Shown: piece after piece, positions 8,007 to 16,974 of the stretch | Layout: each line of letters starts with the position of its first letter | Position numbering within the stretch: position 1 is the first letter of the stretch | NCBI GenBank assembly: GCA_964574335.1 | Contig: CAZNNH010000040.1 | Location: forward strand, 1-41,105 | From: CAZNNH01 sp964574335 | GTDB lineage: Bacteria > Acidobacteriota > Vicinamibacteria > Fen-336 | Length of the DNA stretch: 41,105 nucleotides | Direction: 5' to 3' | The notes under the pieces: model-generated | The model's database searches: none | Told to the model about the DNA's origin: nothing | Seen by the model: the letters and a program-made list of their open reading frames with translations, nothing else | Translations under genes and position numbers: made by a program

Positions 8007-11000
8007 TCACTCCGGCTTCCAGTCCGGCAGTCGCCCCGGCGTCCAGGGAGCCCCCGCCGCCTCGGCGGCCGCCTCGAGGCTCACGAGGTCGGTCCCGATC
8101 AAGGTCCGGAGCCCCTCCAGCGTCGCCTCGAACTGCGCGGCGGCGGCGGCGTACGCCTGCCGGTGGGTCTCGGTGGGGGCGGAGGTCGTGGTCCACTGCC
8201 CGTAGACGATCGACTGCACCCGCTCCCGAATCGAAGGAGGGACAGGCTCGTTACGCTGGGCGCGGGTGGTGTCGCCGGTGAGGCTCACCTCCAGGTCCGC
8301 CAGACGGTCCCTCAACGCGAGCAGCTCCTGGCTCAGGGTCGGCTCGGCGCCGGGCGTGTCCTGAAGAGCCTGACGGAGGTGGTCGATGCGGCGGTCCGCC
8401 TCGTGGGCCGACTCGATCGCTCCCAGCACCGCGCGCTGGAGCCGAGCCGTCTTCTTCTCGAAGGCCAGCAGCCGCTCGCGATCCGGCGCCGGCAGGCTGG
8501 CGGTCCCGAGCAGCTCGGCGACGAAGGGCTGCGGCTCGCCGAAGGGCTCGACCTCCCCATTCACGCGCTTGGCGAACGCCACGGCGTAACTGCCGGGCAG
8601 GGCCAGCGGCCCGATCGGACCGGTGTCGAAGGGGTTGTCGTCCTTCTTGGGCTCGAGGTCGGTGGGGTCGGCGGGAGGATAGCGCAGGTCCCAGGCCACC
8701 CGGTGGAAACCCGCCTCCACCGGCCCGGTCAGACGCCGGACCACGTTGCCCTCACTGTCATTCACCGTCATCACCACCGCCGGCTCGAGCTCACGGTCCT
8801 CGGCCTGCAGCTCGTCCCAGCTCGGGTAGGAGAGGGTCCCCTCCCCGACCTTCTTCTCCTGCTCCTCTCGCTGCTTCCGCAGGGTCTGGATCTCGTCCTT
8901 CAAGTAATAGGTGAAGACGGCTCCGAAGGGCGGGTTGTCGGCGGCGTAGAGCCCGTCGCCCTTCTCTCCCTTCTTGGGCAGGCCGAGGGGCGTGCTCGGG
9001 ATGTACATCCAGGCCTTGCGGGGGGCGAAGCAGAGGGCGTCTTGCTCCAGGCTCTCCCGGGTGATCTGGCGCAGCGGCGAGTAGTCGTCGAGCACGTAGA
9101 AGCCCCGGCCGAAGGTGGCCAGGACCAGGTCGTTCTCGCGCCGCTGCAGGTCGATGTCGCGCACCGCGATGATCGGCAACCCGCCCTTGAGCTGGATCCA
9201 GCGCTGCCCCCCGTCGACGGTGAAGAAGGCGCCGAACTCGGTGCCGGCGAACAGGAGCTGGGGCACCACGTGGTCCTCGGCCAGCGTGTAGACGGAACCA
9301 CGCTCGGGAAGGTCGCCGGCCACCGACGACCAGGTGCGGCCACGGTCACGGCTCTTCAGCACGTAAGGCTTGTAGTCGCCCATCTTGTGGTTGTCGAAGC
9401 TGGCGTAGACCGTGTCCTTCTCGTGCCGCGAGGCCTCCAGGTCGGATACGTAGGTGCGGGCGGGCACGCCGGGGAGGCTCTCCACCTTGCGCCAGGTGAT
9501 GCCGCCGTCCTCGGTGACCTGCACCAGGCCATCGTCGGTGCCCACGTAGATGAGACCTTCCTGAAGCGGCGACTCGCACAGCGAGACGATGTTGCCGTAG
9601 AACGAGGTGGACGCGTTCTTGGACACTGCGTCCACGCTCCAGACCTTGCCCATCACCGGCAGCTTGTTGCGGTCGATCTGGGCGCTCAGGTCCGGGCTGA
9701 CCGCCCGCCAGCTCTCGCCCCGGTCGTCGCTGCGGAACAGGCGCTGGGCGGCGAAGTAGAGGCGGGTGTGGGAGTGGGGGCTGATGATCAGGGGCGAGTC
9801 CCAGTTGAAACGCAGCGGGGCCTCGCCGGGGGCGGACTGGGGCTTGATGTCCAGCACCTCCCCGGTCCGCTTGTCGTAGCGGACCAGCCCCCCGTACTGC
9901 CAGAGCGCGTAGACGACGTCCGGGTCCTCCGGATCGATCTGGGTCTCGTAGCCGTCGCCGCCGACGGTGACGAACCAGTCGGAGTTCAGGATGCCGTGGT
10001 CGGTCCTGGTGCGGGAGGGGCCACCCAGTGACGCGTTGTCCTGGGTGCCGCCGTAGACGTTGTAGAACGGCGCGGCGTTGTCCGCCGAGACCCGGTAGAA
10101 CTGGGCCACCGGCAGGTTGTCGACGAAGCCCCAGGTGGCGCCACGGTCGTAGCTCTCGTAGACGCCGCCGTCGCAGCCAGCCAGCAGGTGGTCGGTGTGC
10201 TGCGGGTCGATCCACAGCGCGTGGTTGTCCACGTGCTTGAAGCGCTCGCCGACCTTGTGGAAGCTCTTGCCGCCGTCCTCGGTGACGTGCATCCAGGTGT
10301 CCATGGAGTAGACGCGGTCGACGTCCTTGGGGTCGGGGATCAGCTCCTGGTAGTACTGGGGGCTGGTGGAGGCATAGTCGCTCATCCGCTCCCAGCTCCC
10401 GCCCTGGTTCCGGGAGCGGTAGAAGCCCTGCTCCTTCTCCTCGGCCGCCTCGATCAGGGCGTAGACCACGTCCGGGTCGGCGGGCGAGACGGCCAGGCCG
10501 ATCCGGCCCATCTCCCCCTTCGGCAGCCCCTTCTCGAGGCGTCGCCAGGTCTTGCCCCCGTCCTCGCTCTTGTGGATGCCCGACTCGGGTCCGCCGTCGA
10601 TCAGCGTCCACACGTGCCGCCGCCTCTGGTAGGCGGCGGCGTAGATCACGTCGGGGTCGCGGGGGTCGAACCAGATGTCGGAGACGCCGGTGTTCTCGCT
10701 GATGGTCAGGACCGCCGCCCAGGTCTTGCCCCCGTCCTCGCTCTTGTAGAGGCCGCGGTCGCCGCCAGCGTTCCAGAGCGGGCCCTGGGCAGCGACGTAG
10801 ACGGTGTCGGAGTCACGCGGGTCGATCAGGATCTTGCCGATGTGCTCCGAGGCCTTGAGACCCACGTTTTCCCACGAGACGCCACCGTCCAACGACTTGT
10901 AGACGCCGTCCCCGTAGCTGACGCTGCGCTGGCTGTTGTTCTCGCCGGTGCCCACCCACAGCACCAGCGGGTGGTTCGGGTCGATGCTGATACAGCCGAT

Positions 11001-11303
11001 GGAGTAGGAGCCCTGGTCGTCGAAGAGGGGCGTCCAGGTGGTCCCCTGGTTGGTGGTCTTCCACACCCCGCCCGAGGCGACCGCCACGTAGTAGGTGCCC
11101 GGCGCGCTTCTGTCCACGGCGATGTCGGCGACACGACCCGAGGTCGTGGCCGGGCCCAGGCCGCGCAGCTCCAGACCCGTGAACGTCTCCGCCGAGAGGA
11201 CGTCCTTCTTCTTGGGCTCTTCCTTGTCCTTCGGCTTGGCGATGGCGGCCACGCCGGGACACAGGACGGCCAGGGTCAGCATCCAGCCCAGGGTTCTTCT
11301 CAT
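8007..11303 (-). CDS. Secreted sortilin/VPS10-type BNR-propeller protein
   Basis: A 1098-residue exported protein with a clean signal peptide (MRRTLGWMLTLAVLCPGVAA). It carries many Asp-box/BNR repeats such as KTTNQGTTW, KSLDGGVSW, KSEDGGKTW (twice), RSDDRGESW, VTEDGGITW and KSRDRGRTW, spread over about residues 70-720. This builds one or two beta-propellers of the sortilin/Vps10 or 'photosystem II stability-like' type. A C-terminal region (about 800-1098) has a FlgD-like strand segment (VVRRLTGPVEAGFHRVAWDLRY) and helical tails. Acidobacteriota and Bacteroidetes carry many such proteins, usually annotated as glycosyl hydrolase or sortilin-like; the true substrate is unknown. AGGAG sits seven bases before the ATG, and a -10-like TAGAAT lies at 11357-11352 (minus strand). 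Confidence 0.85.
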   Translation of the reverse strand: MRRTLGWMLTLAVLCPGVAAIAKPKDKEEPKKKDVLSAETFTGLELRGLGPATTSGRVADIAVDRSAPGTYYVAVASGGVWKTTNQGTTWTPLFDDQGSYSIGCISIDPNHPLVLWVGTGENNSQRSVSYGDGVYKSLDGGVSWENVGLKASEHIGKILIDPRDSDTVYVAAQGPLWNAGGDRGLYKSEDGGKTWAAVLTISENTGVSDIWFDPRDPDVIYAAAYQRRRHVWTLIDGGPESGIHKSEDGGKTWRRLEKGLPKGEMGRIGLAVSPADPDVVYALIEAAEEKEQGFYRSRNQGGSWERMSDYASTSPQYYQELIPDPKDVDRVYSMDTWMHVTEDGGKSFHKVGERFKHVDNHALWIDPQHTDHLLAGCDGGVYESYDRGATWGFVDNLPVAQFYRVSADNAAPFYNVYGGTQDNASLGGPSRTRTDHGILNSDWFVTVGGDGYETQIDPEDPDVVYALWQYGGLVRYDKRTGEVLDIKPQSAPGEAPLRFNWDSPLIISPHSHTRLYFAAQRLFRSDDRGESWRAVSPDLSAQIDRNKLPVMGKVWSVDAVSKNASTSFYGNIVSLCESPLQEGLIYVGTDDGLVQVTEDGGITWRKVESLPGVPARTYVSDLEASRHEKDTVYASFDNHKMGDYKPYVLKSRDRGRTWSSVAGDLPERGSVYTLAEDHVVPQLLFAGTEFGAFFTVDGGQRWIQLKGGLPIIAVRDIDLQRRENDLVLATFGRGFYVLDDYSPLRQITRESLEQDALCFAPRKAWMYIPSTPLGLPKKGEKGDGLYAADNPPFGAVFTYYLKDEIQTLRKQREEQEKKVGEGTLSYPSWDELQAEDRELEPAVVMTVNDSEGNVVRRLTGPVEAGFHRVAWDLRYPPADPTDLEPKKDDNPFDTGPIGPLALPGSYAVAFAKRVNGEVEPFGEPQPFVAELLGTASLPAPDRERLLAFEKKTARLQRAVLGAIESAHEADRRIDHLRQALQDTPGAEPTLSQELLALRDRLADLEVSLTGDTTRAQRNEPVPPSIRERVQSIVYGQWTTTSAPTETHRQAYAAAAAQFEATLEGLRTLIGTDLVSLEAAAEAAGAPWTPGRLPDWKPE

Positions 11304-11410
11304 TAACGGGCTCCTGACAGATCGGGGGCGGGACCTCGCCCCTCAAGGGCCATTCTATCGCCCCAGTCGGGGGGTTAGGGCCCGCGACACGCCAGCGCCC
11401 ACCTCGAGTC

Positions 11411-11419
11411 TGCTATCCT
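11411..11419 (+). promoter_or_regulatory. Extended -10 promoter element for the POT transporter
   Basis: TGC immediately followed by TATCCT (11414-11419) forms an extended -10 box; no matching -35 is evident. It resembles elements before other genes in this window (26377, 30896, and 39149 on the minus strand). The leader to the ATG at 11541 would be about 115 nt. Confidence 0.35.
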
Positions 11420-11540
11420 CGGTTGCGAGCCTTCCCGGATCGCGCCCGACGCGGGGTGTGCCGCCCGCCCCTCCGCTCGAGCCTCGACGACTCCGGCATC
11501 TGTATCGTCGGGTCGAACCAGGAGAACAGGAGACTCGGCG

Positions 11541-13031
11541 ATGGGCATCCGCATCTTCAGGGACTTCCCGCGCACCTTCTGGATCGCCAACGTCATGGAG
11601 CTGTTCGAGCGCGGGGCCTACTACGGCCTGAACGCGGTGCTGGCGGTCTATCTCACTGCCGACCGCAGCACCGGCGGCCTGGGCTTCGGCGAGCAGGCGG
11701 TGGGCTTTCTCCAGAGCATCGTCTACGCCGCCACCTACGTGCTGCCGATCCTGGGCGGGGCCCTCGCCGATCGCTACGGCTACCGGCGCATGCTGGTGGT
11801 GGCATTCTGCCTGCTTACCGCCGGCTACTTCGCGGCCGGCTTCATGTCGAGCTACGCCCTGGTCTTCCTGGCCCTCCTGGTGATGGCCTCCGGCTCCGGT
11901 CTCTTCAAGCCGATCATCTCCGGGACCGTGGCCCGCACCACGGACGAACGGACCTCCGCCTTCGGCTTCGGCATCTACTACTGGATGATCAACATGGGGG
12001 CCTTCCTCGCCCCCTTCGTGGTGAGCGTGCTGAAGGGATTCTCCTGGCGGTACGTCTTCGCCGCCTCGGCCGCCTACACCGGCCTGATGCTGGTCCCGGC
12101 GGCCTTCGTCTTCAAGGACCCGCCTCGGCCCGAGAGCTCGAAGACCCTCAAGCAAACCCTGATGGGGGCGGTCGAGGTGCTCGGCGACGCCCGCTTCGTG
12201 CTCATGATCGTGGTCTACTCGGGCTTCTGGATCCTCTACTTCCAGACCTTCGGGTCCGCGCTCTGGTTCCTCCGGGATTTCGTCGACCGCGAGCCGGTGA
12301 GCGCGGCGGTCACCTCCCTGCTCGGCGCGCTCGGCCTTCCGTGGAGGTTCACCTTCGACGTCGAGCACGTGATGGTGATCAACGCCGGCGTGATCATCCT
12401 GCTGCAGGTGGTGGTGAGCCGGATCGTCAAGGATCTGCCGGCCCTCCCCACCATGGTGGGCGGGATGGCCCTGGGCGCGTTGGGCTTCGCCTGCCTCTCC
12501 GCTTCGCGCAGCCCCTGGGTCTTCATCCTCGGGATCGCGGTCTTCTCGCTCGGGGAGATGACCGCCCATCCCAAGTACTACAGCTACGTGGGCCTGGTCG
12601 CGCCCGCCGAGCGGAAGGCCGTCTACATGGGCTACGCCTTCCTGTACGGCGTCTTCGGGTCGCTGCTGGGCTCGAGCCTGGGAGGCACCCTCTACGAGTG
12701 GATGCTCAAGCCCGTCGTGGGGGTCCCGGGGACCGAGAGCCGGACCACGCTGTTCTGGCTGATCTTCGCCGTGCTCGACGTGGTGGCGCTCTTCGGCCTC
12801 ATGGTGTACGGCCGGATCTTCGGCGAGGACACGCCCGAGACACGGGCCAAGGCGCGCACCGCCATGGGCTTCGTGTACGCCCTGATCCTGCTCGCCGGCG
12901 GAGCGTTCCTGGTCCAGGGGCTGGCCGCCACGCCGGCCCGGTATCGCATCGTGGTGCAGGCCCTCATCTTCATGACGCTGGGCGTCGGTGGCCTTGCGGT
13001 GACGCGCCGAAGCCGGCCGGTGGAGGGGTAG
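11541..13031 (+). CDS. POT-family (MFS) peptide/proton symporter
   Basis: Inner-membrane transporter of 496 residues with about 12-14 helices. The signature of proton-coupled oligopeptide transporters is present: ELFERGAYYGLNAVL (ExxER near residues 20-24) and GGALADRYGYRRML (MFS loop). The sequence ASGSGLFKPIISGTVAR corresponds to the FKPN-like POT motif. FGIYYWMINMGAFLAP is the second PTR2 signature. The start ATG has AGGAGA seven bases upstream. It probably imports di/tripeptides with protons, which fits the peptidase gene upstream, though the two are not in one operon. Substrate specificity cannot be read from sequence. Confidence 0.9.
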   Translation: MGIRIFRDFPRTFWIANVMELFERGAYYGLNAVLAVYLTADRSTGGLGFGEQAVGFLQSIVYAATYVLPILGGALADRYGYRRMLVVAFCLLTAGYFAAGFMSSYALVFLALLVMASGSGLFKPIISGTVARTTDERTSAFGFGIYYWMINMGAFLAPFVVSVLKGFSWRYVFAASAAYTGLMLVPAAFVFKDPPRPESSKTLKQTLMGAVEVLGDARFVLMIVVYSGFWILYFQTFGSALWFLRDFVDREPVSAAVTSLLGALGLPWRFTFDVEHVMVINAGVIILLQVVVSRIVKDLPALPTMVGGMALGALGFACLSASRSPWVFILGIAVFSLGEMTAHPKYYSYVGLVAPAERKAVYMGYAFLYGVFGSLLGSSLGGTLYEWMLKPVVGVPGTESRTTLFWLIFAVLDVVALFGLMVYGRIFGEDTPETRAKARTAMGFVYALILLAGGAFLVQGLAATPARYRIVVQALIFMTLGVGGLAVTRRSRPVEG

Positions 13032-13044
13032 GCACCGGATCGGC

Positions 13045-13367
13045 TCAGGCTGCAGCGAAGTACTTCCGTCGGAAGCGCAAGGCGACGTTGACCAGGGCGA
13101 TCAGGACCGGCACCTCGATCAGCGGACCGATCACAGTGGCGAAGGCCTGCTTGGAGCCGATCCCGAAGAGGGCCACCGCCGCCGCGATGGCCAGCTCGCC
13201 AGGCCGAACATCACCAGGGGTCCGATCACCCAGTTGATCAGCAGGGAGAGACCGAGCAGGCGCTTGTTGTGGAAGACCCGCCCCATCTCCTCGTAGCGCA
13301 CCTTGGCCAGCGGCGGGTACATCCTGAGGATCAGGCCAGCCGCGATCGGCGACTCGGCCCGGGAGAC
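13045..13367 (-). pseudogene. acr3: acr3 arsenite efflux remnant with central deletion and frameshift
   Basis: Two pieces of an Acr3-family arsenite/proton antiporter survive. The 5' piece (about 13367-13198) reads SPIAAGLILRMYPPLAKV and GLSLLINWVIGPLVMFGLA, the region around helices 2-3. The 3' piece (about 13195-13045), one frame off, reads ELAIAAAVALFGIGSKQAFA and IGPLIEVPVLIALVNVALRF, the last helix region, ending in a natural stop. The helix-1 region and roughly 200 central residues are missing and the two pieces meet out of frame, so no working pump can be made. The 5' break at about 13367 abuts an arsC tail on the opposite strand. Assembly collapse is an alternative to genuine decay. 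Confidence 0.8.
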
Positions 13368-13368
13368 C

Positions 13369-13542
13369 TGCCCGGTCTTGCCGGGGCCGACCGAGAAGCT
13401 CCACGTGTCGTTCCCCGACCCGGCCGAGGCGACGGGAAGCGACGAGGAGAAGATGGCCGTCTTCCGCCGCGTGCGCGACGCGACCCGGGTCCGGCTGCTG
13501 CCAGAGCTGGAGCGGCGCACGCGGCAGGGATGCGGAGTATGA
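13369..13542 (+). pseudogene. arsC: arsC (LMW-phosphatase-like arsenate reductase) 3' fragment
   Basis: About 57 codons matching the C-terminal end of thioredoxin-type arsenate reductases: CPVLPGPTEKLHVSFPDP, then ATGSDEEKMAVFRRVRD, ending at a TGA. The N-terminal catalytic P-loop (CX5R) is absent. The fragment begins within two bases of the acr3 break on the opposite strand, so one rearrangement removed the 5' ends of both genes. No start codon with a ribosome binding site is seen. Family assignment is fairly confident from the FPDP-ATGxxEE-FRRVRD pattern. Confidence 0.72.
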
Positions 13543-13566
13543 GCCGTTGCGATCAGTCCAGCTCGG

Positions 13567-15386
13567 TCACGGTTGCCATCTGGCCGTGAAATCGTAGCCC
13601 CCGGCCTTCAGCTCGTAGACGGCCTTCCCGTTGGCATACTCCAGGAAGGTGACGCCCTCTGCACGGCTGGGGTCTTGTCCACTCTCGCGCACCGCCTTCG
13701 CGGAGGAAGCCGGCAGGTGGAGGGTGGCGGTGGTGTTGGCCGGGACGGAGGCCTGAAAGCGCAGGACGCCGCCGTCCACCTTCCAAGCGCTCCGAATCCT
13801 GCCGTACATGGAGTCATAGTAGCCGTCGGCAGAGGTGATCCCGCCGGTCGGGTCCGGCTCGGGTTGTAGGATGAACCTTTGGAAGCCGGGCTCGTCGCGC
13901 TGGATCCCCAGGGAGTACGCCATCATCCACTGACCGACCGCACCGAACGAGTAGTGATTGAACGAGTTCATGCTGTTGTTCCCGCCGAAGCCCTTCTCGA
14001 CCGTGTAGCCGTTCAGTCGCTCCCAGATGGTGGTCGCGCCCTGATCGATGGCGTAGAGCCACGAGGGGTACTGTCGGTTCTGAAGGATCCGATAGGCGAG
14101 ATCACTGCGCCCGGCATCGGACAGAGCCTTGCTGATCCAGGCGGTGCCGATGAAGCCCGTCATCAACGAGTACTTCGGGCGGACGACGCCGCCGTCGTCC
14201 CGGTTCTCGCGTTCGACGGCCTCGGCCAGGTTCTTCACCATGAACGGCAGGTTCTCGTCGCTGAAGACGCCGAGAGCGAGGGGGACCGCATACGAGGTCT
14301 GGGTGTCGGCGAGTTTCATCTCCGCCGGGGTGGCCGGGCCGAAGGGACGCCGTCCACCGACGAGGGCGACCGTCTTCTTGTCGGTGTTCACGAAGGCCGC
14401 GTTGAAGAGCGCCTTGCGCTTCCGGTGGAGGTCCCGGTACTTCCGGGCGTCGTCCGTCTTGCCGAGCAGCGCAGCCACCTGGCTCACGATGTCGAGATCG
14501 AAGGCGTGATAGGCGGTGGCCAGGAAGGCGGTGCCGAGCTGGTCGTTCTGGGGACCGAGCCAGTCACCGAGCTGGGCGTCGGAACTGAGCCCGGTCTTGG
14601 CGTCGATCGTCGTCTCCAGGTAGTCGGCATAGGCGGCCATCGCCGGGTAGTGCTGCTCGAGGAGGCGCAGGTCTCCGTGTAGCCGACGCGATAGACGTTG
14701 AAGCGAGCCTTCCCGCGCTCGCTGCCGTCCACCGACGAGACGTCGAGCTCGAGCTTGATGTAGCTCTGGTCCTTGGCAGCGGCGAGCTGGAAGAGGTTCT
14801 TGTTCGCGTCCATCAGCCGGGAGTCGTTGGCCCCGTAGACGAAGCTGGCGCGGGTGCTGCCCGGCGCGATGGTCTGCGCGTAGCGGACGTGGAAGATCGA
14901 CAGGTAGTGGGAGTAGAGGACGAGGTCCTCGTCGCCGCCGCCGATCCAGGTGGCGCCGCTCCAGGCGCTCGAGTCGGGCGTGGGGTCCATCAGGCCCGTC
15001 TCGAACCAGGAGCGGCCGGCAGCCGGCGCGCCGGTCTGGTCCCAGACGGTCACGGTCCACCGGTACCGGGTCGAGGGGCGGAGTGGCGTGCCGCCATAGA
15101 CGATCCCGAGGGCGCGTGCGCCGGGCGACTTCTTGGTGTCCCACACCACGTCGCCTTCCGGATCCGTGACCACGATCCGGTAGGCGGTCTGCGCATAGCC
15201 GCGCTTCCCTTCCGGGGCGGTCATCTGCCAGCCAAAGCGAGGTTTCTCGACATCGATTCCCAGCGGTGTCGTCCGGTACTCGACGTGGAGGTTCCGGACC
15301 GCGACCGCCGCCTGGGCGATACCGGCGCTCGAGAGGACGGCGGCCGTAGCCAGCAGGCATACGAGAACGCGGGGGTTCCTGTCCAT
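13567..15386 (-). pseudogene. GH78 alpha-L-rhamnosidase with central deletion and frameshift
   Basis: The 5' part starts at ATG 15386 (GGAGG seven bases upstream) with a signal peptide (MDRNPRVLVCLLATAAVLSS). It carries the N-terminal beta domain (VRNLHVEYRTTPLGIDVEKP, TRYRWTVTVWDQTG, YGANDSRLMDANKNLFQ) down to about 14680. The 3' part, in another frame, holds the (alpha/alpha)6 C-terminal half (LRLLEQHYPAMAAYADYLET, SLMTGFIGTAWISKAL, GATTIWERLNGYT) and the C-terminal beta domain, ending at 13567. Hundreds of residues between them are missing, including the region that carries the general acid (normally in a DERLGWTGDAQ-like motif). A full gene would be an exported or periplasmic rhamnosidase of more than 1000 residues. 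It is not functional as written. Confidence 0.8.
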
Positions 15387-15462
15387 GTCCCTGCCTCCGC
15401 CGTGTGGTTCCGTCACTCAGTCTTCCTCGACCTCGAGCCGTGGCCCGCCCAGCAGGGCGTAG

Positions 15463-15489
15463 GTAGTATGAGGCCGGCTCGAGTGTCAA
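15463..15489 (-). promoter_or_regulatory. Possible promoter for the rhamnosidase relic
   Basis: On the minus strand TTGACA (15489-15484) and TACTAC (15468-15463) are 15 bases apart, shorter than ideal. It faces the rhamnosidase start and is back to back with the PadR promoter. Confidence 0.35.
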
Positions 15490-15511
15490 TCCGCGCTTCG
15501 GGCTCCGGCCC

Positions 15512-15541
15512 TTGACATCCAATGATACGTGACGATATAGT
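15512..15541 (+). promoter_or_regulatory. Strong sigma70 promoter of the PadR gene
   Basis: TTGACA (15512-15517) and TATAGT (15536-15541) with an 18-base spacer. Transcription should start near 15548, only about six bases before the ATG at 15554, and no Shine-Dalgarno sequence is present. Confidence 0.7.
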
Positions 15542-15555
15542 ACGCGGCGTATCAT
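15522..15555. promoter_or_regulatory. Palindromic operator spanning the PadR promoter
   Basis: ATGATACG (15522-15529) and CGTATCAT (15548-15555) are exact inverted copies separated by 18 bases that contain the -10 box. The right arm runs into the start codon. This placement fits autorepression by the PadR-family product, as is typical for that family. Confidence 0.65.
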
Positions 15556-16120
15556 GGCCTTGAAGACATCGCGGCTCGGCTACGCGCTCCTGGGGCTCCT
15601 GTCCGAGCAGCCAGCGTCCGGCTACGGCATCCGCCGTCTCTTCACCGACACGCCGATGCAGGCCTTCAGCGACAGCCCGGGCGCCATCTACCCGGCGCTT
15701 CGGCGGCTGGAAGCGGCCGGCCTTGTCCGGGGGCGTGTCGAGAGCAGCTCCGGCCTGCGCCGCAGGCAGGTCTTCCGGCTGACGGCCGCGGGGACCTCCG
15801 CTCTCAAGCAATGGCTGCGCCGGCCCGTGACCCGCGAGGACGTGGTTGGGGACGTGGACGGTCTGATGTTGCGCTTCGCCTTCATGGACCAGACGGTCGG
15901 CGAGGCCGCGGCGGTGAGGTTTCTCGAGGCGCTGCGGCGGGAGCTGGAGTCCCACGCTCCGGCCCTGCGGCAGTACCTTCGCGCCAACCGCGCCGGCATG
16001 TCGCGGTCGGGCCGGCTGGCGCTGGAGAGCGGGATTCGGAGCTACGAAGCTCTGCTCGCGTGGTGCCAGGACGCCATTCGAGACTACGAGGGCAAGGATC
16101 GAGGAGGGTCGAACCCATGA
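15554..16120 (+). CDS. PadR-family transcriptional regulator
   Basis: A 188-residue regulator. The N-terminal winged helix (residues about 5-80) has the PadR look: GYALLGLLSEQPASGYGIRR, then SPGAIYPALRRLEAAGLVRG and QVFRLTAAG. A C-terminal helical dimerisation region follows (about 95-185; GLMLRFAFMDQ, LEALRRELESHAPALRQYLR), as in PadR subfamilies with a long C-terminal domain. The promoter and ATG are embraced by a perfect palindrome, implying autoregulation. Its stop overlaps the ATG of a multispan membrane protein (ATGA), a classic regulator-effector pair. It could also act on the divergent rhamnosidase gene. The ligand is unknown. Confidence 0.88.
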   Translation: MALKTSRLGYALLGLLSEQPASGYGIRRLFTDTPMQAFSDSPGAIYPALRRLEAAGLVRGRVESSSGLRRRQVFRLTAAGTSALKQWLRRPVTREDVVGDVDGLMLRFAFMDQTVGEAAAVRFLEALRRELESHAPALRQYLRANRAGMSRSGRLALESGIRSYEALLAWCQDAIRDYEGKDRGGSNP

Positions 16121-16974
16121 CGCCACGAATCGTCCTGTACTGTGCGCTGGGCGGCTTGTCGCTGACCATCGCTGCCGCCGGAGAGGGCCACTTCGCCTGG
16201 TGGTGGCTCTCCGGCTGCGTGCTCTCCGCCGCCTTCCTTCCGGTGGCGCTCTTCGGGCCGCGGGGGGCGCTCGGGCAGTTCGGCGTGATCGCACCCGTGC
16301 TGCTCGTCGTCTCGGTGCTCTGCACCTGGAGCGAGGCGCTCCTGTTCATCCCCGGCTACAAGGAGCGTGCGGCCGGCGACCTCGCCGGGAGCGCGTTCGT
16401 CTACCTGGTGACGGCGGCCGTGCTGGCTGTCCTGGCGCGTGTGCTCCGCCTGACCCGGCGCTCCAACCTGGCCGTCCCGTGCCGCCCTCCGTGGCTGGCC
16501 GTCCCGCTCGTTCTGGTCGGCGGCTGCGCGTATGCCTTCTACTATCTGGTCTTCGGCGGCATCACCTATGAGCTATTCACCAAGGGCTACTACCCAGAGG
16601 CAACCGAGCAGGTCGCCCAGCTCGGGCTTCTGTTCTGGGCGGTCCAGGTCGGGCGCGGGGCGCTGATGACGGCCGCCGTGCTGCCGGTCGTCTACACGCT
16701 GCGCGTGCGGCGCTGGCACGCCGCCCTCGCGGTGGGTATGCTGGTCTGGGTCGCTGGCGGCCTGGTGCCGTTGCTGCTGCCCAACGAGTTCATGGGCGCC
16801 ACCCAGCGCTTCATCCACATCGTCGAGATCCTCACCCAGAACGCGGCCCTCGGCGCGACCGCGGTGGTGCTGCTCCGCGCCAAGTCCCTGCCGCCGTTCT
16901 CCCAGAGCGGCCCCGGAGCTGCCGCATCTATCGCGAGGCGCGAAGAGCTGTCAGGAGCGCAGCCCGCGCCCTGA
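16117..16974 (+). CDS. Eight-helix membrane protein co-translated with PadR
   Basis: A 285-residue integral membrane protein with about eight hydrophobic segments, for example CALGGLSLTIAAAG, LSGCVLSAAFLPVALF, FGVIAPVLLVVSVLCTW and VPLVLVGGCAYAFYYLVFGG. GAGGAGGG lies eight bases before the ATG, which overlaps the PadR stop by four bases. I do not recognise a family. PadR partners are often efflux pumps or membrane-stress proteins, so a membrane transport or permeability role is a reasonable guess only. Its last 47 bases overlap the convergent gene ending at 16928. Confidence 0.65.
   Translation: MTPRIVLYCALGGLSLTIAAAGEGHFAWWWLSGCVLSAAFLPVALFGPRGALGQFGVIAPVLLVVSVLCTWSEALLFIPGYKERAAGDLAGSAFVYLVTAAVLAVLARVLRLTRRSNLAVPCRPPWLAVPLVLVGGCAYAFYYLVFGGITYELFTKGYYPEATEQVAQLGLLFWAVQVGRGALMTAAVLPVVYTLRVRRWHAALAVGMLVWVAGGLVPLLLPNEFMGATQRFIHIVEILTQNAALGATAVVLLRAKSLPPFSQSGPGAAASIARREELSGAQPAP

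Noticed and set aside
6396..10031. Open plus-strand frame of over 1200 codons
   Set aside because: It is the antisense shadow of glycogen phosphorylase and the BNR protein, both clear families with signature motifs. Long shadows are expected at this GC content.
11355..12569. Open minus-strand frame rich in Gly, Asp, Glu and His
   Set aside because: It lies opposite the POT transporter and has shadow composition with no motif.
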